Shown: in pieces, positions 26,035 to 34,787 of the stretch
How positions within the stretch are numbered: position 1 is the stretch's first letter
Layout of the letters: each line of letters opens with the position of its first letter
NCBI GenBank assembly: GCA_035798135.1
Contig: JAPFBR010000007.1
Location: forward strand, 75,087-139,086
Length of the DNA: 64,000 bases
Reading direction: 5' to 3'
Source: Sediminicola sp035798135
Lineage (GTDB): Bacteria > Bacteroidota > Bacteroidia > Flavobacteriales > Flavobacteriaceae
Translations under genes and position numbers: made by a program
Notes under the pieces: generated by a model
Databases searched by the model: none
The model's input: the letters and a program-made list of their open reading frames with translations, nothing else
Told to the model about the DNA's origin: nothing

Positions 26035-26745
26035 ATGTCACAGATTACCACCCTTACCTTTTTTAAATATCACGGTTTCTTGAAGAAGTTATGGGCCTTT
26101 GGTATGATGCAATTTGGTCATAGGCCGATGTCCAAGGTATCAGGCCTGCAATTCTATAAATTAATGGGAAGCGGAAAAGAAGGTTTTGATCCTTTTCCAG
26201 ATTGGTCGGTGTACGCCATACTACAAGTTTGGGACAATGAAGCAGCCGCAAACCTATTTTTTGGTTCTTCCGATCTCATAAAAAGGTACAGGGGCCAAAG
26301 TAAGGAATGTTGGACCCTTTATTTGAAAAATATTTCTGCCAAAGGGGAGTGGGCCGGGGTTAATCCTTTCGAAAAAAACAATTATATAGATCAGGAGAAC
26401 CCATATATAGCGGTTATAACCAGAGCAACCATAAAAAAAAGGTTATTGTACAGATTTTGGAAGTATGTGCCAACCTCCCAATCTTCCTTAAACGCCAATC
26501 CGGGATTAATCTATACCAAGGGCGTCGGAGAGGTGCCTATTACGCAAATGGCCACTTTTAGTTTGTGGAAGAATAAAGAATCCCTGATGGAGTTCGCTTA
26601 TGCCAGTAAAGAGCATCAGAGTGCCATACAGCAAACTAAGGAGTTGAAATGGTATAAGGAAGAGTTGTTTTCCCGTTTTCAGCCCTATCGTTCTTTGGGA
26701 ACATGGAAAGGAGTACAGCAATTACCGGCCTTAACCGAAAAATAG
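26035..26745 (+). CDS. CrtA-like carotenoid oxygenase (spheroidene monooxygenase family)
   Basis: 236 residues from the ATG at 26035, 4 bp after the tlpA-like stop; a frame further upstream overlaps that gene and is not used. The family pattern of CrtA is clear: LQFYKLMGSGKEGF, VYAILQVWDNEAAA, ITRATIKKRLLYRFWKYVP, GVGEVPITQMATFSLWKN, KWYKEELFSRF and YRSLGTWKG. CrtA introduces keto groups at C2 of acyclic carotenoids; a CrtA-related 2-hydroxylase is known from myxol synthesis in a Flavobacterium. With CruF and a CrtD-like gene convergently placed, a 2'-hydroxylase step is the best inference. Confidence 0.82.
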   Translation: MSQITTLTFFKYHGFLKKLWAFGMMQFGHRPMSKVSGLQFYKLMGSGKEGFDPFPDWSVYAILQVWDNEAAANLFFGSSDLIKRYRGQSKECWTLYLKNISAKGEWAGVNPFEKNNYIDQENPYIAVITRATIKKRLLYRFWKYVPTSQSSLNANPGLIYTKGVGEVPITQMATFSLWKNKESLMEFAYASKEHQSAIQQTKELKWYKEELFSRFQPYRSLGTWKGVQQLPALTEK

Positions 26746-27375
26746 AAAGAAATACCCAAAAAAGACCAATTGGGCCGAGTATAAATGAAGGGAAAATTTT
26801 GTATTCCCTTCCTGCCGTAAAAAATGTAATATGATCTGGAAGAGCAACGCTATGGAGAACCATGTGGTGTAATTTTCAAATGGCGCCATCCCGCCTTCAA
26901 AAGTCCAAAAGTTAAAGTTAGCAGCACTTTGTTCCATAAAAAAATCGAGGAGTACCATTAGTATGGCACCAAGTAAAATTTTTAGCGGAGCGTTGGTGGT
27001 TACCAACGTTGCCAAAGTTCCCGATATAAAGGTCAGAATGCCCCAATAGACACCAATCAAATAGGGAACCCCATCCAACTTGGGACCAAAATTACTGCCA
27101 TAGCTGTACGTGCCGAAAAGAACTCCATAAGTGACACCTAACCATTCGGCAAACATTCCTCCAACAAAAAATAAAACAAAGGCCAAATATTTTTTGACAG
27201 TATCCATAGGATAGACCCAAAAAAATAAAAGCAGGCTAATGGAAAGGTTTAAGGTGGTTTTGGATACGAACCATGCTTGATATCCTATGCTGATTCCTAT
27301 AAGAGCGGCAATATGGAATAGCCAAACAACTCCTATGGCCACAGTAATTTTTTTTATGATGATCTTGTCTAACAT
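26731..27375 (-). CDS. cruF: CruF-like carotenoid 1,2-hydratase
   Basis: 214 residues, about seven membrane helices. The central motif EWLGVTYGVLFGTYSYG with FGPKLDGVPYLIGVYWG, and the later DFFMEQSAANFNFW and GGMAPFENYTTWF, are those of the CruF/carotenoid-biosynthesis membrane family (PF04240). CruF adds water to the psi end of gamma-carotene or lycopene. Lycopene cyclases of the CrtYcd type are also small membrane proteins, but these motifs favour CruF. It is the last gene of the carotenoid operon (3 bp after the crtD-like gene) and overlaps the convergent crtA-like gene by 15 bp. Confidence 0.82.
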   Translation of the reverse strand: MLDKIIIKKITVAIGVVWLFHIAALIGISIGYQAWFVSKTTLNLSISLLLFFWVYPMDTVKKYLAFVLFFVGGMFAEWLGVTYGVLFGTYSYGSNFGPKLDGVPYLIGVYWGILTFISGTLATLVTTNAPLKILLGAILMVLLDFFMEQSAANFNFWTFEGGMAPFENYTTWFSIALLFQIILHFLRQEGNTKFSLHLYSAQLVFFGYFFLFFG

Positions 27376-27378
27376 ATA

Positions 27379-28845
27379 TTAAACTTTTGGGACCAAATCC
27401 CCGACTATTTTGGCTGATAATAGACAGAGGGGAATACCACCTCCAGGATGTACGGATCCTCCGCAGAAATATAAATTTTTTATGGCATTGCTAAAATTGG
27501 GATGCCTTAGAAATGCGGCAAATTTACTATTGCTCGCCGCTCCGTATAAAGCGCCCCTATATGAACTTGTGTCCCTTTCTATACCAATGGGATCCATGAT
27601 ATGTTCTGCCGTGATCAACCGTTCAAGGTCCACCCCAAGGATGCTATTGATCTTTGAAATAATTCTACCGCGGGCTTCAGCTTTTAATTGTTCCCAATCC
27701 TGTCCATAATTTCCCGGAACATTGATCATGACAAACCAATTTTCGTGTCCCTTGGGGGCGTCTTCGGGCTGTTCCTTACTGGTAATATTGATATAGATGG
27801 TGGGGTCATTGAAGATGGTATCCTCCTTGAAGATAGCGGAAAATTCCTTCTCATAGTTTTTACTGAAAAGGATATTGTGCAGATCCATATCTGGGAATTC
27901 CCGGGAGATGCCCCAGTAAAAAATCAGGGCCGAACTGGAGCGTTCTTGTTCCAATACCTTTTTAGGATGGATTTGATCTTGGAGTAAATTTTTATAGGTG
28001 GGAAAAATATCCATGTTGGATATAGTCATATTGGCCCTATAATCCCCTTTGTTTGAGACCACACCCACAGCTTTTTTATGTTCCACCTTAATCTTCTGCA
28101 CTTTTTCATTAAACTTAAACATAATCCCTTGGCTTACCGCCAATTCATAAAGACTCTTACTTATTTGGACCATCCCTCCTTTGGGAAAGAATGTACCGTA
28201 ATGCATTTCCAGATGCGGGATCATAGACATGATACCAGGGGTCTGATAAGGTGAGGATCCATTATAGGTGGCAAACCTATTGAACAATTGTACCAATTTG
28301 GGACTTTGAAATGTTCTTTCATTAATAGTGTTCAAGGTGCTGTTTACATCCAATTTTCCTATTTGTAAAATAGCTTTGATCGTGTCGTTGGAAAGGTAAG
28401 TACTGACCTTGTGAAGGGATTTTTCCAGAAAAATGGATGCCGTTAAATCGTATTTTTTAGCGTTGTCTGCCAGATATTTTTTTATTTTGGACTCGCTTTC
28501 CCCAAAAGTCTTTGCGGCTTCTTTGATAAAGGTTTCTGTATCTCCGGGTGCGGAAAAGGAGGTGCCGTCTTCCCAAAAATAATTGCAGATCACATTTTTT
28601 TTAGAATATTGAAAAAGGGATTTCGGATCTATTTCGTAGAGCTGAAATAATTCATCCACTAAGTGTGGCATGGTAAATAGGGAGGGGCCTAGGTCAAATC
28701 GGTAGCCCCTAACCTCTTTGGAGTGTAACTTACCACCGGGATAGCTATTGGCTTCAAAAACGGTTACATCATAGCCGATTTTTTTTAAACGCAGGGCAGT
28801 GGCTATTCCGCCAATTCCTGAACCGATCACTATGGCGTTGGGCAT
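27379..28845 (-). CDS. crtD: CrtD-like 1-hydroxycarotenoid 3,4-desaturase
   Basis: 488 residues. The FAD-binding N-terminus is IVIGSGIGGIATALRLKKIG, with a second FAD contact at the C-terminus (LYFCGGSVHPGGGIPLCLL). RFATYNGSSPYQTPG and HYGTFFPKGGMVQISK are closer to CrtD than to CrtI. CrtD introduces the 3,4 double bond next to the tertiary 1-hydroxy group made by CruF or CrtC. The gene sits between cruF and crtZ with gaps of 3 and 2 bp. Distinction from a second CrtI rests on motif resemblance and context, so the exact substrate is inferred. Confidence 0.8.
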   Translation of the reverse strand: MPNAIVIGSGIGGIATALRLKKIGYDVTVFEANSYPGGKLHSKEVRGYRFDLGPSLFTMPHLVDELFQLYEIDPKSLFQYSKKNVICNYFWEDGTSFSAPGDTETFIKEAAKTFGESESKIKKYLADNAKKYDLTASIFLEKSLHKVSTYLSNDTIKAILQIGKLDVNSTLNTINERTFQSPKLVQLFNRFATYNGSSPYQTPGIMSMIPHLEMHYGTFFPKGGMVQISKSLYELAVSQGIMFKFNEKVQKIKVEHKKAVGVVSNKGDYRANMTISNMDIFPTYKNLLQDQIHPKKVLEQERSSSALIFYWGISREFPDMDLHNILFSKNYEKEFSAIFKEDTIFNDPTIYINITSKEQPEDAPKGHENWFVMINVPGNYGQDWEQLKAEARGRIISKINSILGVDLERLITAEHIMDPIGIERDTSSYRGALYGAASNSKFAAFLRHPNFSNAIKNLYFCGGSVHPGGGIPLCLLSAKIVGDLVPKV

Positions 28846-28847
28846 TG

Positions 28848-29297
28848 CTATTTTTTAAAATATTTGAAGGGTACAAATAACATCCCAAAACATTCACCGT
28901 CTCCTTTATCTAATTGTTTATGGTGCATTTTATGTGCTCTTCGAACACCTTTCGCATACCAGTTATTTGCATTTCTGAATAGTCTGAAGCGTTGGTGTAT
29001 GAAAATATCATGGACCAAAAAATATGCAGCTCCATAAGCCATAATACCCAACCCAATGGGTAGAGCATACCAAAATGAGGTACTTGCCGAAATATAAAAA
29101 CAACTCATGCTGATGACCGCATAAAAAATAAAGAAAGCATCGTTTCTCTCGAACCACGAATCGTGGTCCTTTTTATGATGGTCCTTGTGCAGGACCCATA
29201 GGAAACCGTGCATTACATATTTATGCGTAAACCACGCCATAAATTCCATGATGGAGAAGGTGGCTAAAAAGATGAGTAATCCTATTAAAATATTCAT
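28848..29297 (-). CDS. crtZ: Beta-carotene hydroxylase
   Basis: 149 residues, four membrane helices. The di-iron histidine clusters of the fatty-acid-hydroxylase superfamily are present: HKYVMHGFLWVLHKDHH, then HDIFIHQRF and RRAHKMHHK. CrtZ hydroxylates C3 of beta-rings. The ATG overlaps the crtB stop by one base (TAATG), implying coupled translation. Confidence 0.94.
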   Translation of the reverse strand: MNILIGLLIFLATFSIMEFMAWFTHKYVMHGFLWVLHKDHHKKDHDSWFERNDAFFIFYAVISMSCFYISASTSFWYALPIGLGIMAYGAAYFLVHDIFIHQRFRLFRNANNWYAKGVRRAHKMHHKQLDKGDGECFGMLFVPFKYFKK

Positions 29298-30136
29298 TAC
29301 ACTAAATTTAATTTATAGTTGACATAAGACTTGGCCAATAATTGAAATTTTTGATAGTTGGGAACGCTTATTCTAGCATTCTTAATTTCCAATGGCGGCG
29401 TGTTCTGAAGTTTTTGCAACAATTTGGAGTAATATCTGTATGCCGTATACACCCCTAATTTAGCCTCATTGGGCAGCTGTACGATCCCTGAATACCCCAT
29501 GTCGAAATCTGCTTTTATTTCAGCTATAATGCTAGATTTTGAGGATTCGTTTAGCTCGTTTAAATTGGTATTGGGAAAATAGGTCCTATTTAGGGTTTCA
29601 TAATCGGCTTTAAGGTCACGAAGGAAGTTTACTTTTTGGAATGCGCTTCCCAAAGCCATAGCGGATACTTTTAAACGCTCGTATTCGTTTTCATCTCCAT
29701 GTACAAACACCATAAGGCACATTAGACCAACAACATCTGCGGAACCATATATGTATGTTTTATATTCCTCGTCCGTTCGGTAAACATTCTTGGTGAGGTC
29801 CATACGCATGCTCTTCATAAAAGAGGAGACAAGGTGCATTGGTATCTGGTATTTGTGAAATGTATGCTGAAAAGAGTTTAAAATAGGGTTTAAACTGATT
29901 TTGTAAAGAAGGGCATGTTCCAAATCCTGTTCAAATTTATTGAACAGTTCTGTTTTATCGTAATCATGAAAAGTGTCTACAATCTCATCTGCAAATCTTA
30001 CAAAGCCATATATATTGTAGATGTCACCTCTGATGGAAGTGGCCAACATTTTTGTGGCAAGGGCAAAAGAGGTACTATAGGATTCCGTGACAGTCTTGCT
30101 GCATTGATAGGATACGTTGTCAAAAATGGCTTTCAT
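29297..30136 (-). CDS. crtB: Phytoene synthase
   Basis: 279 residues of the squalene/phytoene synthase fold. Aspartate-rich motif 1 is DEIVDTFHDYD (about 51-61) and motif 2 is NFLRDLKAD (about 171-179). It condenses two geranylgeranyl diphosphates into phytoene. It is second in the operon, 10 bp after crtI. GGPP synthase is not in the window. Confidence 0.95.
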   Translation of the reverse strand: MKAIFDNVSYQCSKTVTESYSTSFALATKMLATSIRGDIYNIYGFVRFADEIVDTFHDYDKTELFNKFEQDLEHALLYKISLNPILNSFQHTFHKYQIPMHLVSSFMKSMRMDLTKNVYRTDEEYKTYIYGSADVVGLMCLMVFVHGDENEYERLKVSAMALGSAFQKVNFLRDLKADYETLNRTYFPNTNLNELNESSKSSIIAEIKADFDMGYSGIVQLPNEAKLGVYTAYRYYSKLLQKLQNTPPLEIKNARISVPNYQKFQLLAKSYVNYKLNLV

Positions 30137-30146
30137 AATCCAATTA

Positions 30147-31604
30147 TTAATTTTTCATGGCAATTAGTTCAGATACAAGTTTGCCGGATATCAAGGCCGG
30201 TGGCACTCCAGGTCCGGGAACGGTCAATTGACCTGTAAAATATAGGTTTTCTACTTTCTTACTTTTCAGTTTTGGTCTCAGAAAGGCGGTCTGCAATAAG
30301 GTATTGGCCATGCCATAGGCATTCCCTTTATAAGAGTTGTAGGCTTCCTTAAAATCATTGACACAAAACGATTCTTGAAATATAATATTTTTCTCCACTT
30401 TTTCCCCAGTGCGCTTTTCAAATCTTTTTATGATAAGGTCAAAATATTGTGACCTTAACTCCGGTGTATCCTCCAAACCAGGGGCAATGGGCACCAAGAA
30501 GAACCCTGTTTCACAACCTTCGGGAGCCATACCATTGTCCGTGATGGATGGAAAATTAACATAGAATAAAGGGTCGCTTGGCCATTGGGGCTCATCATAG
30601 ATCTCTTGGGCGTGTTTTTCAAAATCTGTATCAAAAAAGAGGTTGTGGTGCTCTACATTTTTCAATTTTCGATCAAAGCCCACATAGAATAACAGGGAGG
30701 AGGGGGCAAAAGTCTTACTTTCCCAATAAGCTTCGGAATATTGTCTGTGTTCTTTATCCAAAAGGGTTTCCGAATGGTGGTAATCGGCACCACTGAGAAT
30801 TACATCGGCATGAACCGTTTTACCGTTCACTTGTATCCCTTCAGCTTTTTTATGGTTCACGATAATTTTTTCTACAGGGCTATCGGTATGAATGCTCACC
30901 CCTAATTCTTCGGCAAGGCTGCGCATGGCCTTAATAATTTCATACATTCCACCTTTTGGGTGCCATGTCCCCAAACCGAAATCTGCAAAGTTCATAAAGT
31001 TATAAAAGGAAGGGGTTTTATTGGGTTTGGCCCCTAAAAACAGGACGGGGAATTCCAGCGTGGAAACAAGTTTCGGATTTTTAAAGTCCTTTCGCACTTG
31101 CTGACTAATCGTCTTAAAGAATTGGTCCACCCGTAATACCGTTTCCTTGGTTACCAGTTCAAATGGGGATAGCCCAGGTCTCAGGACAATTTTATTGATC
31201 GCAATATCATAATTCTCTTGGGCTATTTTAATAAACTTTCGCAAACGGACAGAACTTCCTTTTTCAATCCGTTCAAATTCCTTGCAGATTTTATCCATGT
31301 GGTCACCGATGGTAATGACATCATCGGAAAAGAAAATTTTATAGGCCGGACTCAATTTGTCCAATTGGTAATAATCGGAAGTTTTTTTGTGAAAGTCATT
31401 GAAGAATTTATCAAAAATATCGGGCATCCAGTACCAACTGGGCCCAATATCAAAGGTAAAACCATCCCTAATTAACTGCCTGGCCCTCCCGCCAACGGTG
31501 GCATTTTTTTCATAAATAGCAACGTCGTGACCTTCTTTGGCCAAATAGCAAGAAGCTGATAAGGCGGCAAAACCGGAACCTATGACAATTATTTTTTTAC
31601 TCAT
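30147..31604 (-). CDS. crtI: Phytoene desaturase
   Basis: 485 residues. The FAD-binding motif is IVIGSGFAALSASCYLAKEG and the C-terminal motif NLYFTGQLTVPGPGVPPALI is the CrtI signature. Mid-protein motifs PSWYWMPDIF, LGAKPNKTPSFYNFM and GTWHPKGGMYEI match phytoene-to-lycopene desaturases. It is the first enzyme gene of the operon, 28 bp downstream of the MerR-type regulator gene. Confidence 0.94.
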   Translation of the reverse strand: MSKKIIVIGSGFAALSASCYLAKEGHDVAIYEKNATVGGRARQLIRDGFTFDIGPSWYWMPDIFDKFFNDFHKKTSDYYQLDKLSPAYKIFFSDDVITIGDHMDKICKEFERIEKGSSVRLRKFIKIAQENYDIAINKIVLRPGLSPFELVTKETVLRVDQFFKTISQQVRKDFKNPKLVSTLEFPVLFLGAKPNKTPSFYNFMNFADFGLGTWHPKGGMYEIIKAMRSLAEELGVSIHTDSPVEKIIVNHKKAEGIQVNGKTVHADVILSGADYHHSETLLDKEHRQYSEAYWESKTFAPSSLLFYVGFDRKLKNVEHHNLFFDTDFEKHAQEIYDEPQWPSDPLFYVNFPSITDNGMAPEGCETGFFLVPIAPGLEDTPELRSQYFDLIIKRFEKRTGEKVEKNIIFQESFCVNDFKEAYNSYKGNAYGMANTLLQTAFLRPKLKSKKVENLYFTGQLTVPGPGVPPALISGKLVSELIAMKN

Positions 31605-31632
31605 GAAGGGGTGTTATTGGAGTGCTCAATAT

Positions 31633-32532
31633 TTAAATTTCTTGTACCAATTGCTCAATGGAATTAAAAGTGCGTAACATAGGGGGCATGTTGGTTCTGG
31701 TTATATTCTCAATTTGATATCCAAGAATCCATAATTTAGACTTCCCGTCGTGGTTTACATTGGCACTGAATTCTTTAATATATTTATCGATCTTATCTTT
31801 AGAAGGTTCTACGGTGAAATAGGACACGAAATGGAGACTATCATAATATTTGGTCAGATCTGTCAAACATTCGGTAGGTACAGTTTGGCCCAGGTAAATG
31901 GACTTGTACCCCCTTAGGGTAATCTCATAATTGACAAATAGAAGCCCTAATTCATGGATTTCGTTTTCCGGTAAGAACAACACAAAAGTCTTATCCTTGC
32001 GTGTAGGCTCGTTGCTCTGTAATTTATCTGTATTTACGATGATCTTTTGTTTGATCAAATTGGTGATAAAATGCTCATGGGAAGGGCTAATGGTATCTGT
32101 TTGCCATAAGAGACCCAATTCATTGAGCAGGGGGATAAACACGTCATTGAATATCTCCCTAAATGATTTATCGGCCAATAACCTATTGTAGGTATTGTAA
32201 AACATAGTCTGGTCAAAATTAACCATGGACAATTTAAAGGCATTGATAGCATGGGTTTTAAAACTGTTTCTCGCTACAATTTCCTTGACCAGCAAAGGAA
32301 TCCCATCCTCTGGAACCAGGGCTATTTTTGAGATTTTATAACCATTGTTATAAAGAAGGGTAATGTTCAGGAGTTTTTGTAAACTGGCCAAACTGTAATT
32401 ACGTATGTTTGTTGAGGTTCTTTCCGGAGTCAATAAACTATACCTTTTTTCCCAAATTCTAATGGTGTGGGCCTTTATTCCTGAAAGGTTCTCCAAATCC
32501 CTGATACTAAAAGTCTTTTTTACGTTGTTCAT
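31633..32532 (-). CDS. MerR-family regulator with B12-binding domain (CarH/LitR-like)
   Basis: 299 residues from the ATG at 32532. The frame opens at 32556, but a -7 element at 32554-32561 would put the transcript start inside it, and MNNVKKTFSIRDLENLSGIK is the usual family start (32535 is an equal alternative). Residues 1-70 form a MerR winged helix (KAHTIRIWEKRY). The rest resembles the four-helix and cobalamin-binding domains of CarH: GLLWQTDTISPSHEHF (Trp and the His/Glu that cap adenosylcobalamin) and ENEIHELGLL, an ExHxxG motif whose His is the lower cobalt ligand. Such proteins repress carotenoid genes in the dark; the gene heads the crt operon. Confidence 0.83.
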   Translation of the reverse strand: MNNVKKTFSIRDLENLSGIKAHTIRIWEKRYSLLTPERTSTNIRNYSLASLQKLLNITLLYNNGYKISKIALVPEDGIPLLVKEIVARNSFKTHAINAFKLSMVNFDQTMFYNTYNRLLADKSFREIFNDVFIPLLNELGLLWQTDTISPSHEHFITNLIKQKIIVNTDKLQSNEPTRKDKTFVLFLPENEIHELGLLFVNYEITLRGYKSIYLGQTVPTECLTDLTKYYDSLHFVSYFTVEPSKDKIDKYIKEFSANVNHDGKSKLWILGYQIENITRTNMPPMLRTFNSIEQLVQEI

Positions 32533-32553
32533 CATTTTATTAAAATGGTTAAA

Positions 32554-32561
32554 CAAAGTTA
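32554..32561 (-). promoter_or_regulatory. -7 element TAACTTTG of the carotenoid operon
   Basis: Matches TAnnTTTG on the minus strand. A TTG lies 15 nt upstream, shorter than usual. It favours the downstream start codon of the regulator gene. Confidence 0.5.
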
Positions 32562-32709
32562 CAAGAAAATCTCAAGCAACTATAAAATACAGCGTTAAAT
32601 TTTAATAAAATAATTTGGTGCCAATGGATAAAGGGAAAGTTAGTATGATTATTATTAATAAAATTAATATCTTAATTAATTCTTAACTAGTTTCAATAAA
32701 AAGCAACGA

Positions 32710-34062
32710 ATGTCTAAAAATTCCAAGCATACTCGTAAACAATTTATTAAAACCCTTGGAACGAGTGCTTTTGCAATTGCTGGTGTTCCATCTATACTCA
32801 CGGCAAGTACTCCACAACACATCTCTTTTTTGACTAGAGCGCGGTATCCTGCCAATTCTAACATTCAGATTGCGCTTATTGGGGCAGGAGGAATGGGGAA
32901 AGAAGATACCTATACGGCACTTAAACACAATGGAGTAAAATTGGTTGCGGTATGTGACCTTTATGATGGATACCTAAAGATTGCGAAGGAAACCTGGGGA
33001 AACGATTTGTTTACTACCAAGGACTACAGGGAGATTTTAAGTCGTAAGGATATAGATGCTGTGATTATTGGCACTCCTGACCATTGGCATAAGCAAATTT
33101 CCATTGATGCCATGAGGGCTGGCAAACACGTGTATTGTGAAAAACCAATGGTTCATTCTCTAGATGAAGGCCATGAGGTAATCCAAGCACAAAAAGAAAC
33201 TGGTATGGTCTTTATGGTTGGCAGTCAAGGCCTGTCATCGTTGGGCAATGAAAAAGCACAGGCACTTTTGGCGGAAGGCGCTATTGGCGACATTAATTAT
33301 GCAGAAGGGTTCTGGGCAAGAAGAAGCCCATTGGGTGCTTGGCAATATCATATTCCAAATGATGCCTCTGCCCAAACGGTTGATTGGGATACTTTCATTA
33401 AAAACACCAATAAGATACCTTTTGATGCCTCCCGGTTTTTTAGATGGAGGAATTATAAGGATTATGGTACGGGAATGTCAGGAGACCTTTTTGTACATCT
33501 TTTTTCCAGCTTGCATTTTATAACCAATTCCTATGGACCCAACCAGATCTATGCTTCGGGAGGGTTACGCTATTGGAAGGATGGGAGGGAGGTGCCCGAT
33601 GTACTTCTCGGGGTATTCGATTACCCTGATAGTGCACAGCATCCGGCCTTTAACTTGTCCTTGCGGTGCAATTTTGTAGATGGTACCTCAGGAACTACAT
33701 ATTTAAGAATTGTGGGTAGTGAGGGATCTATGGACGTTGAATGGGATAAAATCACCTTGAAAAGAAATAATGAACAATTTGACGACCCTTTTTTGGAAGC
33801 TAAATCTAAGGAACAAGGTATCAGTTCCGGTAGAAAACAAATTTTGCCCCAAGAAGAAATAGTCTACAAAACAGAAGATGGGTATGAGGGTGCCCATTAC
33901 GATCATTTTGCAAATTGGTTCAGCGCCATAAGGGGAGGTGACCCTGTGGTTGAGGATGCCATATTTGGGTATCGGGCCGCAGCTCCTGCTTTGGCGTGCA
34001 ACGAAAGTTATTTTGAAGATAGGGCCATAAAATGGGACCCTGTGAAAATGAAAAAAATATAA
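32710..34062 (+). CDS. Gfo/Idh/MocA-family oxidoreductase, exported
   Basis: 450 residues. The N-terminus HTRKQFIKTLGTSAFAIAG resembles a Tat signal with RK in place of the twin Arg. The Rossmann fold has IALIGAGGMGKED and VAVCDLY; the family's catalytic YCEKPM follows, and HWHKQISIDAM precedes it. The C-terminal domain carries the dimer-forming sheet (DFANWFSAIRGGDP is HFANWFSAIRGGDP here). Members oxidise sugars or cyclitols with NAD(P) and many exported ones act on secreted glycan pieces. It is coupled in context to a DUF1080 lipoprotein 11 bp downstream. Confidence 0.88.
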   Translation: MSKNSKHTRKQFIKTLGTSAFAIAGVPSILTASTPQHISFLTRARYPANSNIQIALIGAGGMGKEDTYTALKHNGVKLVAVCDLYDGYLKIAKETWGNDLFTTKDYREILSRKDIDAVIIGTPDHWHKQISIDAMRAGKHVYCEKPMVHSLDEGHEVIQAQKETGMVFMVGSQGLSSLGNEKAQALLAEGAIGDINYAEGFWARRSPLGAWQYHIPNDASAQTVDWDTFIKNTNKIPFDASRFFRWRNYKDYGTGMSGDLFVHLFSSLHFITNSYGPNQIYASGGLRYWKDGREVPDVLLGVFDYPDSAQHPAFNLSLRCNFVDGTSGTTYLRIVGSEGSMDVEWDKITLKRNNEQFDDPFLEAKSKEQGISSGRKQILPQEEIVYKTEDGYEGAHYDHFANWFSAIRGGDPVVEDAIFGYRAAAPALACNESYFEDRAIKWDPVKMKKI

Positions 34063-34073
34063 TTATAAAAAGG

Positions 34074-34787
34074 ATGAAGGTAATAATGGGGATTACATGT
34101 CTGTTACTAGTGGTATCGGCATGCAAACATGAAAAGAAACAGGAGTCGGAGGCAGTCCATGAGCCTGTAGAAATAGTAATCAATGAATGGGTGTCCTTAA
34201 TGGATTCAACGAAGTGGAGAGGTTACAACATGGATCATTTACCAAGTAATTGGAAAATTGGGGATGGTGTAATCGAATGTTTTGGAAAGGCAGGTGATAT
34301 GGGGGGCGATATCATTACCAATGAACAATTTGAAAATTTTGAATTGCAGCTAAAATGGAAGATCAGTAAAGGAGGCAATAGCGGTGTTTTTTACAATGTG
34401 ATAGAGGATACCATCTATCATTCCCCATATCAAACTGGACCGGAATATCAACTATTGGACGATGTTGGCTTTCCGGAACCCATTGAGGACTGGCAGAAAA
34501 CAGGAGCGGACTATGCTATGTTTGTAGCCAACAATAAGAAATCCCTTAAACCGGTAGGGGAATGGAATACCACGAAGATCATCGTCAACCAAGGTAAAGT
34601 GGAGCATTGGCTCAATGGGGAAAAGATCGTGGAATTTGATAGAGCCTCCGAGGAATGGAAGGAAAAGCGAAATAGCGGGAAATGGATCGATTATCCGGAT
34701 TATGGAATGGGCAATAGTGGGCATTTAGCCCTTCAGGACCATGGTGCAGGAGTCTGGTTTAAAGATGTAAAAGTTAAACGCCTGTAA
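34074..34787 (+). CDS. DUF1080 (3-keto-disaccharide hydrolase-like) lipoprotein
   Basis: 237 residues from the ATG at 34074; the leader ends LLVVSACKHE (cysteine near 17). The domain (about 40-235) has the concanavalin-like pattern: WKIGDGVIECFGKAGD, FELQLKWKISKGGNSGVFYN, TGPEYQLLDD, GEWNTTKIIVNQGKVEHWLNG and GHLALQDHG. Members hydrolyse 3-keto-glycosides made by Gfo/Idh-type oxidoreductases, which fits the gene just upstream. The preceding frame overlap upstream of 34074 is not used. Confidence 0.88.
   Translation: MKVIMGITCLLLVVSACKHEKKQESEAVHEPVEIVINEWVSLMDSTKWRGYNMDHLPSNWKIGDGVIECFGKAGDMGGDIITNEQFENFELQLKWKISKGGNSGVFYNVIEDTIYHSPYQTGPEYQLLDDVGFPEPIEDWQKTGADYAMFVANNKKSLKPVGEWNTTKIIVNQGKVEHWLNGEKIVEFDRASEEWKEKRNSGKWIDYPDYGMGNSGHLALQDHGAGVWFKDVKVKRL

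Noticed and set aside
26731..27375. Lycopene cyclase (CrtYcd type)
   Set aside because: Its motifs (EWLGVTYGVLFGTYSYG, FENYTTWF) fit the CruF/PF04240 family better; cyclase motifs were not seen.
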